From assembly GCA_036346405.1 (NCBI GenBank), contig CM070554.1, forward strand, positions 41,220,204-41,284,203: a DNA stretch of 64,000 nucleotides. Reading direction: 5' to 3'. Source of the stretch: Phyllostachys edulis. Its lineage: Eukaryota > Streptophyta > Magnoliopsida > Poales > Poaceae. Numbering within the stretch: the stretch's first letter is position 1; each line of letters begins with the position of its first letter. Shown here piece by piece: positions 44,986 to 55,849 of the stretch. The translations under genes were made by a program, and so were the position numbers. The notes beneath the pieces are model-generated. The model was not told where the DNA came from. It did not search any database and saw only the letters and a list, made by a program, of their open reading frames with translations.

Positions 44986-46094
44986 CGAAAGAAGTCCGTA
45001 CGACTCCTAAAGTATGGCTGTGCGGCCACTTAACACTTTACTTAAAACCGGCTATTTGACCGACTCACATTGCAAAACCAGGTCACTTCACCCAATATCT
45101 GTTTTTGGGGTGGTTTTGCTTACATGGCACTAGGTGAGGCCAGTGTCGCCACATGGGTGGCCGGTTCGGCAAGGTGAGGTGATAGGATGTTTTGCGAATA
45201 GAAAATTAGGAGTGGGCGCTGACCCTTCGCGAACATGTGGTCGGACAACGACAACCTCATGGCCATCATGCAACAGGTCGTCCAGCAGTAGCAGTAGCAC
45301 CAGCAGCACCAGCAGAGGCACCGCCACCTGCCGCCGCGCCAGGTGCTGGCGGTGTCACTGGCCCCGGCGCCCCCGCACATGCCCCTGTATGGCAGCCCCT
45401 CTATGGGTGGATGGACGGGGGACGGCCTGTGTTCCTGGACTTTGACCTTGACTACCAAATCTTCACCATCCCGCTGCCGTCTGTCCCGCATCCTACATAG
45501 GCCCATGCCGAGGCTACCCCGGCGTCTCTCCCCCGGGTTGCGGCTACTACGCCGGCAGCGTGTTCTTCTCCAAGCACCTCCGACACGTCCTACTCTACAC
45601 CCATCCTCCAGTCGCTCCTTGCCTGCTCTCGTGCCATGGCAGTAGACATAGGGCTCATCGTCGCAGAGCTCACCAAGGTCCATGCCGCCGCCACTGACGC
45701 TAGGGACCCCGCGGAACGCGTGGCCTTCTACTTCATCAACGCGCTCGCTCGCCACTTAACCTGCGGCAGTGCAGCTCGCCCTTGAAAGGCATTAGACGCA
45801 CGGTCAGTGTTCGAGTCGTTGGATGTGGCAATGGCATGGGACTCACCGGAGAGGGTAGAAGGAACGTGAAGGGTTACCGCCCACTACTAATTTTCTATTC
45901 GCAAAACCTCCTGCCACCTCAGCTTGCCAAATGAGCCTCCCATGTGGCAAAACCGGCCTCACTCAGTGCCAAATTAGCAAAATCACCCCCAAAACAACCA
46001 TAGGGGGTTAAGTGAGACGGTTTTGCAATGTGTGGAGTCAAATCACCAGTTTTTTAGTCAGGAGTTAAGTGGCCAGGGTTATGTGGACTTCTTC
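44986..46094. mobile_element. Pack-MULE (Mutator-like element) with GRAS fragment
   Basis: Long terminal inverted repeats of about 150-190 bases: left from GAAAGAAGTCC, right reverse-complemented from GGAAGAAGTCC, sharing GGCCACTTAAC, CACATTGCAAAACC and TTTTGGGG-G-GATTTTGCT-type blocks. Nine-base flanks ATATATAAT (44977-44985) and CTATATAAT (46095-46103) match at 8 of 9, the size usual for Mutator. No MuDR transposase is present. The GC-rich interior carries a GRAS-like fragment. Confidence 0.8.
45230..45780 (+). pseudogene. Captured GRAS-family transcription factor fragment
   Basis: Plus strand 45597-45770 reads PILQSLLACSRAMAVDIGLI, VAELTKVHAAATDARDPAER and VAFYFINALARHLTC. This is the start of the GRAS domain (LLACARA..A..L..I...A...GD..QRVAxYFxxALARRL). 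Upstream, in another frame, MWSDNDNLMAIMQQVVQQ and a poly-Gln/His run resemble the low-complexity N-terminus usual for these factors. GRAS proteins act in nuclear development signalling. Only the first leucine-rich part is here, with frame changes. The subfamily is not determined. Confidence 0.62.
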
Positions 46095-46103
46095 CTATAT
46101 AAT

Positions 46104-46480
46104 TATATACAATACGTAAGCAATAAATTTTCGTCTTGGAACGGGTAAAAAAGTTCTAGAAATCGGATTTGCCTTTTCACAATGATCAGTTGTTTTTTCC
46201 GAAAATTTTGGTCAGATTCTTAACGGCGGCTCACTGTCCCAAAGAATGACAGGATCAGAAGTCTTAAGCTTAGAATCACGGACGCCCAAGCCAGTTGAAC
46301 TCTTCCTGCGAGACCTGCTCTTGCATAGTTTTCAGTCACTGTACGTCGATTGTCACCTCAAGCTAGCTATCAGACAAAACTTAAGGAATCAACTAACATA
46401 CTTGCGTGTGTGGTTAAAACTGATGTTCGTTCCTTTTTTTTCCTTCTTCAAAGAAGGTGACATTTCGGTATTTATAGGAA
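46104..46480. other. Spacer, no gene seen
   Basis: No coding similarity or terminal repeats that I can identify. Confidence 0.35.
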
Positions 46481-46869
46481 TTTTTTTTATTAAATAATCT
46501 TTTTTTAACTTTTATTTTAAAGTTAACCTCCGGCGCACTTTATTTTTAAAAATAACCCCTTTGGTCACGCCACCACTCATAGCGTGACCAAACAACACTG
46601 TCACGCCACCACCCGTTAGGGCAAACTCTTGTCACGTCCTGAGTGGTAGCGTGACAGTGTTGTTTGGTCACGCTATGGGTGGTGGCGTGACCAAAGAGGT
46701 TTTTTTGCGGACTTATCCTATGACGTGACAAGAGTTTGCCTTAGCGTGACAGTGTTGTTTGGTCACGCCATGGGTGGTGGCGTGATCAAAGAGGTTATTT
46801 TTAAAAATAAAATGTGCTGAAGGTTAACTTTAAAATAAAAGTTAAAAAAAGATTATTTAATAAAAAAAA
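46481..46869. mobile_element. Foldback / MITE-like palindrome
   Basis: A nearly complete inverted repeat. The left arm TTTTTTTTATTAAATAATCT... through AAGTTAACCTCCGG and CCTTTGGTCACGCCACCAC is mirrored by the right arm from GGTGGCGTGATCAAAGAGG to AGATTATTTAATAAAAAAAA. The centre has further copies of TGGTCACGC(T/C)ATGGGTGGTGG in both orientations. A transcript would fold into a long hairpin. No clear target duplication, so the class is unassigned. Confidence 0.75.
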
Positions 46870-47136
46870 GTTCATTTATAGTGAGCTAGACTGGGGTTGG
46901 GTTATGTGTCACTAACTGTAGAGTTGTTTTTCTAGAGAAGGCCTTGTAGCTGTCAAGCATTTCTAAAAAAAGTGCATAAGTAAATCTTTAACACAAGTAC
47001 CTATCATCAGTGTATCAGTGAGTCGTTATCGAGGAGGTAGTAAGTATAACCATTGGTTGACATGACCTCTAATTCATTCGAGATTCACATGCAAGCACGT
47101 ACGTCTCTTTTCTATGCCTTAATGTATCGGTAAATA
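46870..47136. other. Spacer, no gene seen
   Basis: Non-coding, no repeat recognised. Confidence 0.3.
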
Positions 47137-47228
47137 TTAATCAGTACTAAAGCTGAGTGCAATAGAAGAGATATATTAGAGGGTGCCATGACATCATATT
47201 TTGTCCCGCCATCGGATTTGCATCAAAT
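47137..47228 (+). repeat. Direct repeat, left copy, before the Helitron-like block
   Basis: About 85-90 bases ending ...GGATTTGCATC, shared with 52250-52330. The phrases AAAGCTGAGTGCAA and GACATCATATTTTGT are shared with changes. The two copies bracket the gene-fragment block 47229-52248. Confidence 0.75.
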
Positions 47229-47399
47229 TACTAAAACTAATCCTTGGAAGAAAGGGAGCTCAGCTGCCCTACCACGTCGCCCCAAAAAAATTCGTCCGTC
47301 GGATGTGCGGATAGCGGCCACGATGGCGTGCTGGTGACCCAGGTCCACCGCTTGCTCCAAACGCGCGGTCTTGCACGGGCCACGTCGCTCGCCAGCTGC

Positions 47400-48290
47400 G
47401 GCTTCTTCGCGATTCTTCTCTCGCAGCCGGCCTTCATCTCCGCTCGTCCCGTCGCTGCTCACCCGCCTCCAGTATTCGCCCTCCTCCGACGCCCTCCTCA
47501 GTGCCGCTCGCTTCCTCTTCCTCCCTCCTCCGACGCCCTCCTCCACCAGCGTCGCCCCCCTCCCTCGGCCGCGACGTTCTCCCTCTCCGCCCTCCCCGCC
47601 AGACGCCATTCCCTCCTCTCCCTTCTCCCGCACAGATCGTCCTCCGTCGCGTCCGCGCCGCTCTCCCTCTCTGCCTCGCGTTCCTCTCCCTCTCCCTTCT
47701 CCGCCTCCATCCTTCTCCACCCGCCGCCCTGCCTCTCCTCCCAGACCGCACCATCCTCCGTCTCCTCTCCGGCTCCATTCCCCTCCCTCTCCCTTCTCCG
47801 CCTCCATCCTTCTCCACCGGCCACCCCTGCCTCTCCCTCCCGCGCCGCATCGTCTTCCGTCCTTCTCGCTTCGCTGCCGGGACTCAACCAGAGGTGTTGA
47901 GGGCACAGACGTCATCTAGGGACGCCACCGGCCACAGCTGCGGACTCCCGCCTCGCCATGGCGCACCTGGCCAGGCCCCAGCCGCCTCCGCTCCCATGTC
48001 CAACCCCTCTCCTCCCTTTCCCCTCGCCCGACCAGGTGCATACAGCCTCACAAGCACGCCCGCCTCTTCTCCGCCCAAGACTCTCTCTCTCCTCCTCTGC
48101 CGAGCGCTGCTCCTTCCTCTTCCTCCCCGTCTAACCCCGATATACCTCCACACCACCACCCGCCGCCGCTTTCGCTCCGTCGTCCTTCGATTGACGCCTC
48201 CCGCCGCCCTCCCTTCTCCACGGATCTGGTCTCCGCGCTCCTCTCCGTGGTCCTTGCCCTCCGTGTTCCTCCCTAGTCTTCCTTGAGTTG
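47400..48290. other. CT-rich, low-complexity GC block
   Basis: About 900 bases dominated by CTCCGCC, CCTCTCC and similar words. Open frames in all phases follow from composition, so I annotate none. It could be the promoter and leader of a captured gene. Confidence 0.4.
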
Positions 48291-48391
48291 TCATTTCGGT
48301 TTGTACTGAGAGGTAGGAATTTCTGGCTTGATGGTATCCTTAATCATTTCTTCTTTCTTTGCACATCAGGAACTCACCATGAATTAGCTTA

Positions 48392-48536
48392 TGGCCGCAC
48401 CTGGTTCGGTCCCGGCCCGTGCGCGCCTTCCCCATCGCTGCCTGTGTCTTCGGCGACAGCACCTCCGGCCGCACCCGGTTCGGTCCCGGCTCGTGCGCGC
48501 CTTCCCCATCGCTGCCTGTGTCTTCGGCGACAGCAA
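48392..48536 (+). repeat. Tandem duplication, 75-base unit
   Basis: GGCCGCACCTGGTTCGGTCC at 48392 and GGCCGCACCCGGTTCGGTCC at 48467 begin two copies that stay nearly identical through CTTCGGCGACAGCA. Confidence 0.88.
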
Positions 48537-48793
48537 GCAACGATAGGGTAAGCCTGCGAGGTAGGGATTTATACAGATGATTTTGTGGTATAGTGCTTTT
48601 ATCTTAATATTTTAGTTATTGTAGGTTAATGGAGATGCCAGCTGCACGAAGCCAGAGATTAGTTGCTAAAGCATGACGGTGTGTTTGTAGATAATAAATC
48701 ATTCTCAGGTGAATTTTCGGTTAATTTTATTGTGCAGCTTTGTGGATTTCATGCAAAATTGATGAGAGAGGAAGGGCTTACGGAACAGGGAAA

Positions 48794-48980
48794 AGGAAAT
48801 GCAGCATTGCCTGTGTTTAGGTCCCGCCCGGTAATGGCAAGTTCATTGTCAACAATAAGCAGTTGGATGCTTGCTTCCCAATTCTGGATCATCGAGCTGA
48901 TCTTCTTCGCCTATTTACCGTGACCAAGACTTTGAGGATTTGGGATGTAACCTGTACTGTGAAAGCTGATGGTGTCTCAG
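48794..48980 (+). pseudogene. Captured mitochondrial-type ribosomal protein S9 exon
   Basis: Reads RKCSIACV, TAG, VPPGNGKFIVNNKQLDACFP, ILDHRADLLRLFTVTKTLR and IWDVTCTVKADGVSG, ending at a GTCAGT donor. This matches the core of nucleus-encoded mitochondrial RPS9 (RRKCSxARVWV.PG.GKF.VNNKQ..YFP.LDHRA.LLRPF..TKTLG.WDVTCTVKGGGVSGQ). The Trp codon is replaced by TAG. RPS9 is part of the small ribosomal subunit. The C-terminal exon with the basic tail is missing, so this is a broken copy. Confidence 0.88.
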
Positions 48981-49061
48981 GTCAGTGCTCATAGTTTTGT
49001 ACAACTATTATTTAGATGTTCGCTCAATATGTATTTGAATTGTTTTGCTAATATGAACGTG

Positions 49062-49622
49062 CTGTTTAACGGTTCTTTTAGACGTGGGTATAGTGGATTG
49101 CATGTGATTTATACTGAATTGTTTACCATTTACATATGCATATACTAATCCTTAAGTTTTATATACTAAAATGGTAGTGGATTGCATGTGATTTTATACT
49201 GAAGTGTTTACCATGTACATATGCATATACTAATCCTTGAGTTTTATATACTAAAATGGGTCCAACACTCATATATAAACTATGAGCTATACATGAATGT
49301 GCTAAATTTTTTTTCACATGACACAGCTATATGCATGTTCCATGTGCCATGCATTCAAAGACATTTTTGTGCAATGTTCATCTTTCAGTTCTTCATGGAT
49401 TCCAGCATTAGATTCTTTCTAGGGAGTATATTCTACAATTATTATATATAAACTAAAGGCTTAATCATGGAGTATATATTTCACTCCATTTTTTCTAATG
49501 ATATGTGCTGTTTAACGGTTCTTTTAGACGTGGGTATAGTGGATTGCATGTGATTTATACTGAATTGTTTACCATTTACATATGCATATACTAATCCTTA
49601 AGTTTTATATACTAAAATGGTT
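49062..49622 (+). repeat. Dispersed direct repeats inside the Helitron-like block
   Basis: A unit of about 115 bases, GCTGTTTAACGGTTCTTTTA...TTTATATACTAAAATGG, occurs almost identically at 49062 and 49507, and a shorter third copy lies at 49173-49258. Confidence 0.88.
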
Positions 49623-49939
49623 AGTTGAGGTCTTTTCTATCCAGACATTCATGAGCATCTAATATACTGAATTTTTATGTTCGCATGTCTATGCTTAGAT
49701 ATGTAAATCTACAAAATGCCTAAATGCAGCTACTTATCTTTGTTAAAGGTAAATTCTCGAAGAAGATTAGTATCAACAGCCCTGGGAACTACATTGATAA
49801 GAGGATATCATTGTATTGATGCTAATCTCTGCTTGCCAGATACACTCAGGACAATATGAGCACACCTTCAGCTCTGTCTTAGCTTCGTAATGAAGTCATC
49901 ATGGTATAGTTCAAGAATAGTACATCTATATGGCCATCC

Positions 49940-50294
49940 CTCTTCCTCTCCCGCTCAACAAGGGCCTCCTTGCATGATATTCTCCACGGTAAGGAACAAT
50001 AAGTCTTCTATTTTCTTTCATAGACTCTTAGTTTGTTGCATTCTGATATGCTTCATGAAAACAGCTATCTACTTCAATAAAATGACATTAGACACGATGC
50101 TCTGGCTATCATTGAAACGATGCACTGCATGTGATCATCAAAATAACTCATGAATTCATCCCCGCGCCCATGTCGCGGGTGAAAGGAGCCCAGCCAGGTC
50201 CAGTTCTATCATGGATGCAGCAAGTGAGAATTGCCTTAGGTGCCGCAAAAGGAATTGAGTTCCTCCATGAGAAGACGATATTCGCATTCATTAG
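49940..50294 (+). pseudogene. Captured PTI1-like kinase exons
   Basis: First piece (49940-49987) reads [10 protein letters not shown] and ends at GTAAGG. Second piece (50176-50294) reads [34 protein letters not shown] and ends at GTATGC. This matches the conserved region just before the catalytic loop of PTI1-like receptor-type cytoplasmic kinases ([34 protein letters not shown].LHEK). No ATP-binding loop or HRD/DFG motif is present. These kinases act in defence and redox signalling; this fragment cannot be active. Confidence 0.85.
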
Positions 50295-50319
50295 GTATGC
50301 GATGACTGGACTTATGTTT

Positions 50320-51290
50320 GATTATGCATCACTGGAATATTGAATGGATGGATGAATGTATATTTGAGTTAATGAATGATGCTACTAATTAATTACTGAT
50401 AGAAACCAGTGTTCTCATCATTGCGTTATTTTTTTCAGGTGCTGTGTCATCCGCTCCCAACCATGTAATCGATTCTGTAGTGGTGTAATTCTCCTGTTTA
50501 GTGAATTCTGATTATACATCTGTTTAGTCACTTCTGATTATGCATTGATGAAATGTTGAATGGATGGATGAATGTATGTTTGAATTAATAAATGATTACT
50601 CGTGTGGTTCATTTAATAAAATGATATTACCATCACACAGTTCTCTGGTTTTTACCATTATGTATGGGATGTGATATTACCTGCTGCTAGATTTTCATAT
50701 GGTATTTGAGGATTTACTAATTAATTAATGATAGAAACCATTGTTCTCATCATTGCTTTTTTTTCAGTTGCTGCGTCATCCGCTTAATGGTGTAGTTCTC
50801 CTATTTAGTCAATTCTGATTATACATCTGTTTAGTTAGTTTTGATTATGCATCAATGGAATATTGAATGGATGGATGAATTTATGTTTTAGTTAATAAAT
50901 GATTACTCGTGTGGTTCATTTAGTAAAACGATATTACCGTCATATAGTCTTTTGGTTTTTAGCATTATGTTGGACTATGCATCAGTGGAATATTGAATGG
51001 ATGGATGAATGTATGTTTGAATTAATGAATGATGCTACAGAATTGCCAAATGATTATTTGAGGCCATAGTTCTCTGTCATGCTAATCTGGATGAATGCTA
51101 AATCCATGTTTGTTCCTATCATACTACATGTTTAGACTATCTTCTTGTGCAGCTCACATTTCCTCACCCTTTTTTTTTCCTAAATGTTGCCAGACGGTGA
51201 TTTGAGGTAATAGTTCTCTGTAACGCTAATCTAGATAAATGCTAAATCCATGTTTGTTCCTACCGTACTATATGTTTAGACTTTTTGTGG
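50320..51290 (+). repeat. Degenerate direct repeats in the Helitron-like block
   Basis: The phrase TTGAATGGATGGATGAATGT recurs near 50340, 50560, 50865 and 50995 within longer diverged units, and GCTAAATCCATGTTTGTTCC recurs near 51098 and 51241. They look like repeated local duplication of an intron-like segment. Confidence 0.75.
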
Positions 51291-52218
51291 GTGTTGCGCG
51301 CGTTTCCTCATTTTTTTTATGCTAGATGGTGTCTCTGTCAAAATGGTGTCTATTTGTCCATGCTGCTTTGGTATATCTTGCCATGTGATGCACACAATCT
51401 AATAGTCTGCTTTGTTGCATGTGACTAAATATATTCGTTTTGTTTCCTTTTATAGCTATGCTTATTCAAGATGCAGCTCCTCTATACGAAAGGTAAGAAT
51501 CCGAGCTCCTAACCAGTTTTCAGAGCCCAGGCATGATTCTCTTATTAATTAGGTTTACCGTCATATTGTCTTTTTTCGTATAGATTGTTAGGTCATACTC
51601 TCACATAGACTATCTCTTTGCTGATTGTTAGGCCATACTCTCACATAGACTATCTTTTTGCTGATCATGGTGTCTCTTTTAGATAGTTGTACCATGGTCT
51701 AAAAGGTTTATATCTGAATCTGATGCAAATTTTTATCCCTTTTACATCGGTACGCATGTAAACCCTCATGTGCAGCTATCTAGAACGACTATATTAATTC
51801 TTATAGTCTATTTTTTTTCATCATGTACAAAAAAAACTACAAACACAAGTTCTAGATTATATTATGGAGGTGACATTTTTTATAATTTGTCAGAAATAAC
51901 ACACCCTTTTTAGAGATATTGCTCTTCCAAGATTTATTTTATGCTAGCATGAAAGTATCTATTATGCATGCTATTCTTTACCTGAGAATAAATGGAAAAA
52001 TGTTTTATTCCAAGACAGTATCTATGCATCCAATTGTTGCTAACTGCAAATATATTTATATTCTTCCATAGATTAAAAACTTGACAGTTGAATTACGCTA
52101 CTGTAGTAACTTTTATTCACAAGTCCATTCGAGCTATTACATTTATCAAACATCTATGCCCGCCAAACATCTTTACCAAACAAAACTTCTCGCCGAATCC
52201 AAAAAATAAAAATAAACA
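51291..52218. other. Non-coding 3' part of the Helitron-like block
   Basis: AT-rich, with one more short tandem repeat (TGATTGTTAGG-CATACTCTCACATAGAC near 51580-51660). No gene seen. Confidence 0.35.
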
Positions 52219-52249
52219 CCCGCGCCATTGGCGCGGGTTATCTTCTAGT

Positions 52250-52330
52250 ATTAATTAAAGCTGAGTGCAAAAGAAGATATTAGAGTGTCATGTCATCATA
52301 TTTTGTACCGCTATTCGATTTGCATCCAAC
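52250..52330 (+). repeat. Direct repeat, right copy, after the Helitron-like block
   Basis: Partner of 47137-47228. It starts directly after the Helitron end. Confidence 0.75.
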
Positions 52331-52373
52331 GAACAGAGAGTATTGGTGCATATTTATTCACCAAGAGTGGACC

Positions 52374-52861
52374 TATAATACCTCGGCTTGTTAGTGTTGT
52401 CACCCATGTGGTCTAAGTGGTGTTGTGGTGGTGAAATTAGTTTCACATTGATTGTCTAAAGTAAGTCATAGTAGTATATAATGTTTGCTGGGTCTAAACG
52501 TAGTTCCTTCAGGTTAATTCTTTTACATGAAGCAAGAATGAAAGTGTAAGCATGGTGCTATATGTGCGTGGGCCTACCACCACGGTAGACAAGGCAATGA
52601 GCGGAATTTGGTCCTAGAGTGTTACAGATTGTATCAGAGCATTAACCTTCACTGCATTGATGTGTGTGTGCTCCCGTGGAGGGACAAGTACCACGGGGTG
52701 GTTCTCGGTATTTGCTGTGTATACGGTGTGCTACTAAATGCTATTAAGGGAGGGGGTGGGGGTGAATGTAATACGTTGGTCTATTAGTATGTTGGCACAT
52801 GTGGTGTTGTGGTGGTGAGATTAGTCCCACGTTGGTTGTCTAAACTGAGTTGTAGTAGTAG
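52374..52861 (+). mobile_element. Second TRIM copy, cut by a gypsy insertion
   Basis: 5' LTR 52374-52626 (TATAATACCTCGG...GTGTTACA), a primer-like TGTATCAGAGCATT at 52630, short interior with purine tract GGGAGGGGGTGGGGG, and the start of the 3' LTR at 52767. The 3' LTR stops at 52861, where the gypsy LTR begins. Same family as 3203-3901 but more diverged. The rest of the 3' LTR is not found in the window. Confidence 0.85.
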
Positions 52862-53549
52862 TGATGAGGATTAAACTCTCGATGTATTAATTTAATACAT
52901 AATAAAAGACCATATGTCTTCATGGTCGTAACCCCTAAGGATCATGACCTCCGTGGTCGTAAGGATTCCAGAGGTTCTTTCGAGGATACCCTGGTTGGAC
53001 GAGGGCCTATACCCAGTCCCTGACTAGATGACCGCTCGTAGAAGCATTGAACTAGCATCCGGATCTGACTCCGGGTATATTCTATACCGTGTGATGAATG
53101 GAACACATGTCATATTTGCTCCATACCACACGATGTTTCATAATCTAAAGGCACTGATAACAGCCACCCTATGGTTGTATGTCTCACAGATGCACAACCG
53201 CCGAACGGTTGATACTTTGTCAACCACTGCCTCGCTCCGACCAGTCGCGATGCTTCCCAACAAGCACCACTTCCAGGAGTAACTGCCGCCACTTCATCAA
53301 CTACTTAAACAAGAACGCAAGTGGCGAAAGAGAGATGGAATTCAATTCGGAAGATCAATAGACGATTGGATTTTAATAGCATAGCAAGCATTACGCTCAG
53401 TGTAATTAGGATTAGTCCACTGTCTTGTCGAAGGCACCCCCTGTAATTACCATTTCATAGCAATAAAGAGCAGTCTCATTCTCTTCTGAGAACTCTTTGC
53501 CATTTTTCTCTTTTCATTTCATAAGATCGGTGACTCGATCGTCGAAAGC
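52862..53549 (+). repeat. Tat gypsy 5' LTR
   Basis: Begins TGATGAGGATT at the break in the TRIM. The end is either at CATTTCA (53521), giving TG...CA, or nearer the primer site at 53550. A likely poly(A) region is near 53460 (AATAAAG). Confidence 0.65.
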
Positions 53550-53567
53550 TGGCGCCGTCTATGGGGA
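53550..53567 (+). other. Primer binding site of the Tat element
   Basis: TGGCGCCGTCTATGGGGA, one base from the TGGCGCCGTCTGTGGG sites usual for this gypsy lineage. Confidence 0.8.
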
Positions 53568-53648
53568 ATAAGGCGTTGAATTCTTGAAGATCACTTTGCT
53601 TAAGCATTCCTCATCCACTTCCTTTGTTCCATTATCCCTCATGCGAAT

Positions 53649-55840
53649 ATGGCGGGGACTTAGGATGAGGAAAACTGGTTCGACCTGGCGGATTACTCTA
53701 ACCTCTACATGGATGCATGCATCCACGCCATGGAAGAAAACGAGATGTCATCGTCCTCTTCCTGCTCCACCGATTCGCTAATCGTATAGATTGACGAAAT
53801 CGACCGGATGGATGAGAATACACCACTACCAACAATAGCGCTCTCAGAGGAACCGCTCGTTCCGACCAGCTCGGAACGTCCGAATGCCTCTACAAGCCTG
53901 GTCAATCCGACCAGCAGAAACGACAATGGGAGCCCAGCGCGGCGACTAGAGAGTCCAAGTACTCTCGATATTGTCATGGGCGACCAGTATTCATCAACGT
54001 CTCTTACGCATTTCGGGGGCCAAGCAACATCTGGTAAGGGTATCGATGAAGCTTTCACCGATCGCTGGCCAAGTAGGCATCGTAAAACTCAGCATACGAT
54101 CGACAATACGCTGAATCAGGCTAAGTCCACCATAAAGCCCGCCAGAGGCAGCAATCTCCGACCGCTCTCCATCGCGGAAGCTCCTTGCAGAAGTGCTGGA
54201 AGGCTCTCCCTTAGCTATGACGGGAGTTCCTCGGAAGATCACTGTTGGCACCACAAAGTTAACACAATCAGAGATATCAATCCAAATGCCATGCACAATC
54301 CTCCACGGGTTAACTCGCCACCACTTACTGATGGAAATGATACGGGCACTCAAGCACCAACTACCGGAGGCAACCAAACTGATGGACGTACATCGGTTAA
54401 TTCACCTATTCCTATACCCTCGTGAGTAAGGAATCAGGCAAGGCCATCTAAGAGGTCGAGGGGTAAGTCGACTCATCGGACGCACACTACAAGCGAAAAT
54501 TTATCACGACCTTCGGAAACTATACAAAACCTGCAACGAGTTTGGGATATCTTGAATAATCCAGACCGTGCTTTAGCAAAGAACTCCAGGTTATATTCAG
54601 CTTGTAGGTCAGGTGTCAGAGATCTTCCAACAAACCATGCGGCGTACAGAAATGTACCGGGAGCAGAAGAATTCACAAAGTCACACGAGGACCTCGCCCC
54701 AGCACTCCTTTTTCAGTAGAGGACAACATGGTCATACAGAGGATCGCGCAACACCAAGACCCCCTCATAGGTTCCGACTAGGAAATCACGAAGGAAGACG
54801 GCTCTTCACAGCAGCCACTCCTCCTCCTCGCCAAGAGGAACGACTAATTGATTCAGACGATCTCAGGCATCATCTGAACCAAGTAAGTGGTCAAAGGCGT
54901 TATCGTAACGTCCATGACCGGGTTGGGACACCAGATCCTAGACATGCAAATATGAGGAACTGATCCCCGACTAACTATAACCTGGCTCCTTTTCAGAGAA
55001 GGCGCCACGACTCCATTACAGGATGCCAAGCATTTTCAGCAGGTCTCCAAGCTGTTCGTTGGCTGGACAGGTTCAGATCAGCCAACATAGAGAAGTTCAA
55101 TGAGACTCAGAACCCATTAGAATTTCTTCAGATTTATTCTACCGCCATCAAGGCCGCTGGTGGTAATGATAACGTAATGGCAAATTATTTGCCCACGGTC
55201 CTTGAAGGATCTGCCCAGTCGTGGTTGCTTAACCTACTGGTCATATCTATCTATACTTGAGAGTAGCTCTACGAAACTCTGATCGCCAACTTTCTTGGGA
55301 CGTACGACCGTCCTAGAAAGGAGGATGATCTTCATCGAATGAAGCAGAAGACCAATGAAACTCTTCAACAATATATCAAGAGATTCAGTTAGGTTTGGAA
55401 TTCCATCCCTGAGATCGCAGAATCTTCTATCATCCAGACCTTCAAAGCAAAGCTGAGGAATTGTTGGTTTATGGAGGATATTGCAATAAATCCTCCATGA
55501 ACAACCGTCGAGCTTTTCAACATGGCAGAAAAATACGCGGCCACTACTGAAGTAGTCGAATGGTATGAAGCCATTGATCGGAAGGACAAAAATTCCCAAT
55601 CGGATCTGGATAAGCAGGAGAAGAAAGGAAAGAAGTCTCTCCAGAATAAGAAGAATCGCAAGCCCGACAACAAGGAAGTCCTTGCGATTCCAGAGAAATA
55701 TACCAAGGGCAAGAAAGATTTCAACGGTCGGAACAAAGGTAAGGCTCCGACCAGTGACTTCAAGAAAAATAAGAAGTGGTGTCCACTTCACAAAGTGGCA
55801 GGGCACGATCTGCGCACCTACCGGGCCTAGCAAAGTAAGC
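53649..55840 (+). pseudogene. Tat gypsy Gag
   Basis: The likely start ATG at 53649 is soon followed by a TAG. 53808-54425 is an open, Ser/Thr/Pro-rich N-terminal region (MDENTPLPTIALSEEP...). Frames then shift. The Retrotrans_gag core is at about 55000-55500: GLQAVRWLDRFRSANIEKFN, NPLEFLQIYSTAIKAAGG, MANYLPTVLEGSAQSWLLNL, NETLQQYIKRF. A basic region (55520-55830) ends with a CPLHKVAGHDLRTYR zinc-binding-like block (usual CxxHxxxGHxxxxC; the last Cys is lost). Several in-frame stops. Gag forms the particle. Confidence 0.85.
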
Positions 55841-55849
55841 TGAAAGATT

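Larger units (their letters stand above)
47229..52248 (+). mobile_element. Probable Helitron with RPS9- and PTI1-like gene fragments
   Basis: The right end is typical: hairpin CCCGCGCCATTGGCGCGGG (52219-52237), then TTATCTTCTAG ending at 52248 and followed by T. The left end is not proven; TC at 47227, right at the end of the left direct repeat, or another TC nearby could be the start. The block carries plus-strand fragments of two unrelated genes with introns, as Helitrons often do, and several internal duplications. No Rep/helicase gene is present. Confidence 0.55.

Noticed and set aside
45120..45755. 211-codon minus-strand frame in the Pack-MULE
   Set aside because: Shadow of the plus-strand GRAS fragment and its poly-Gln region.
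47223..48294. Several frames above 130 codons on both strands
   Set aside because: All overlap in a CTCC-rich low-complexity region; open in every phase because of composition.
50159..50178. CCCGCGCCCATGTCGCGGG hairpin that looks like a Helitron 3' end
   Set aside because: No CTRR-T follows within 15 bases, and the PTI1-like exon begins in it. It may be an old trace, but unsupported.
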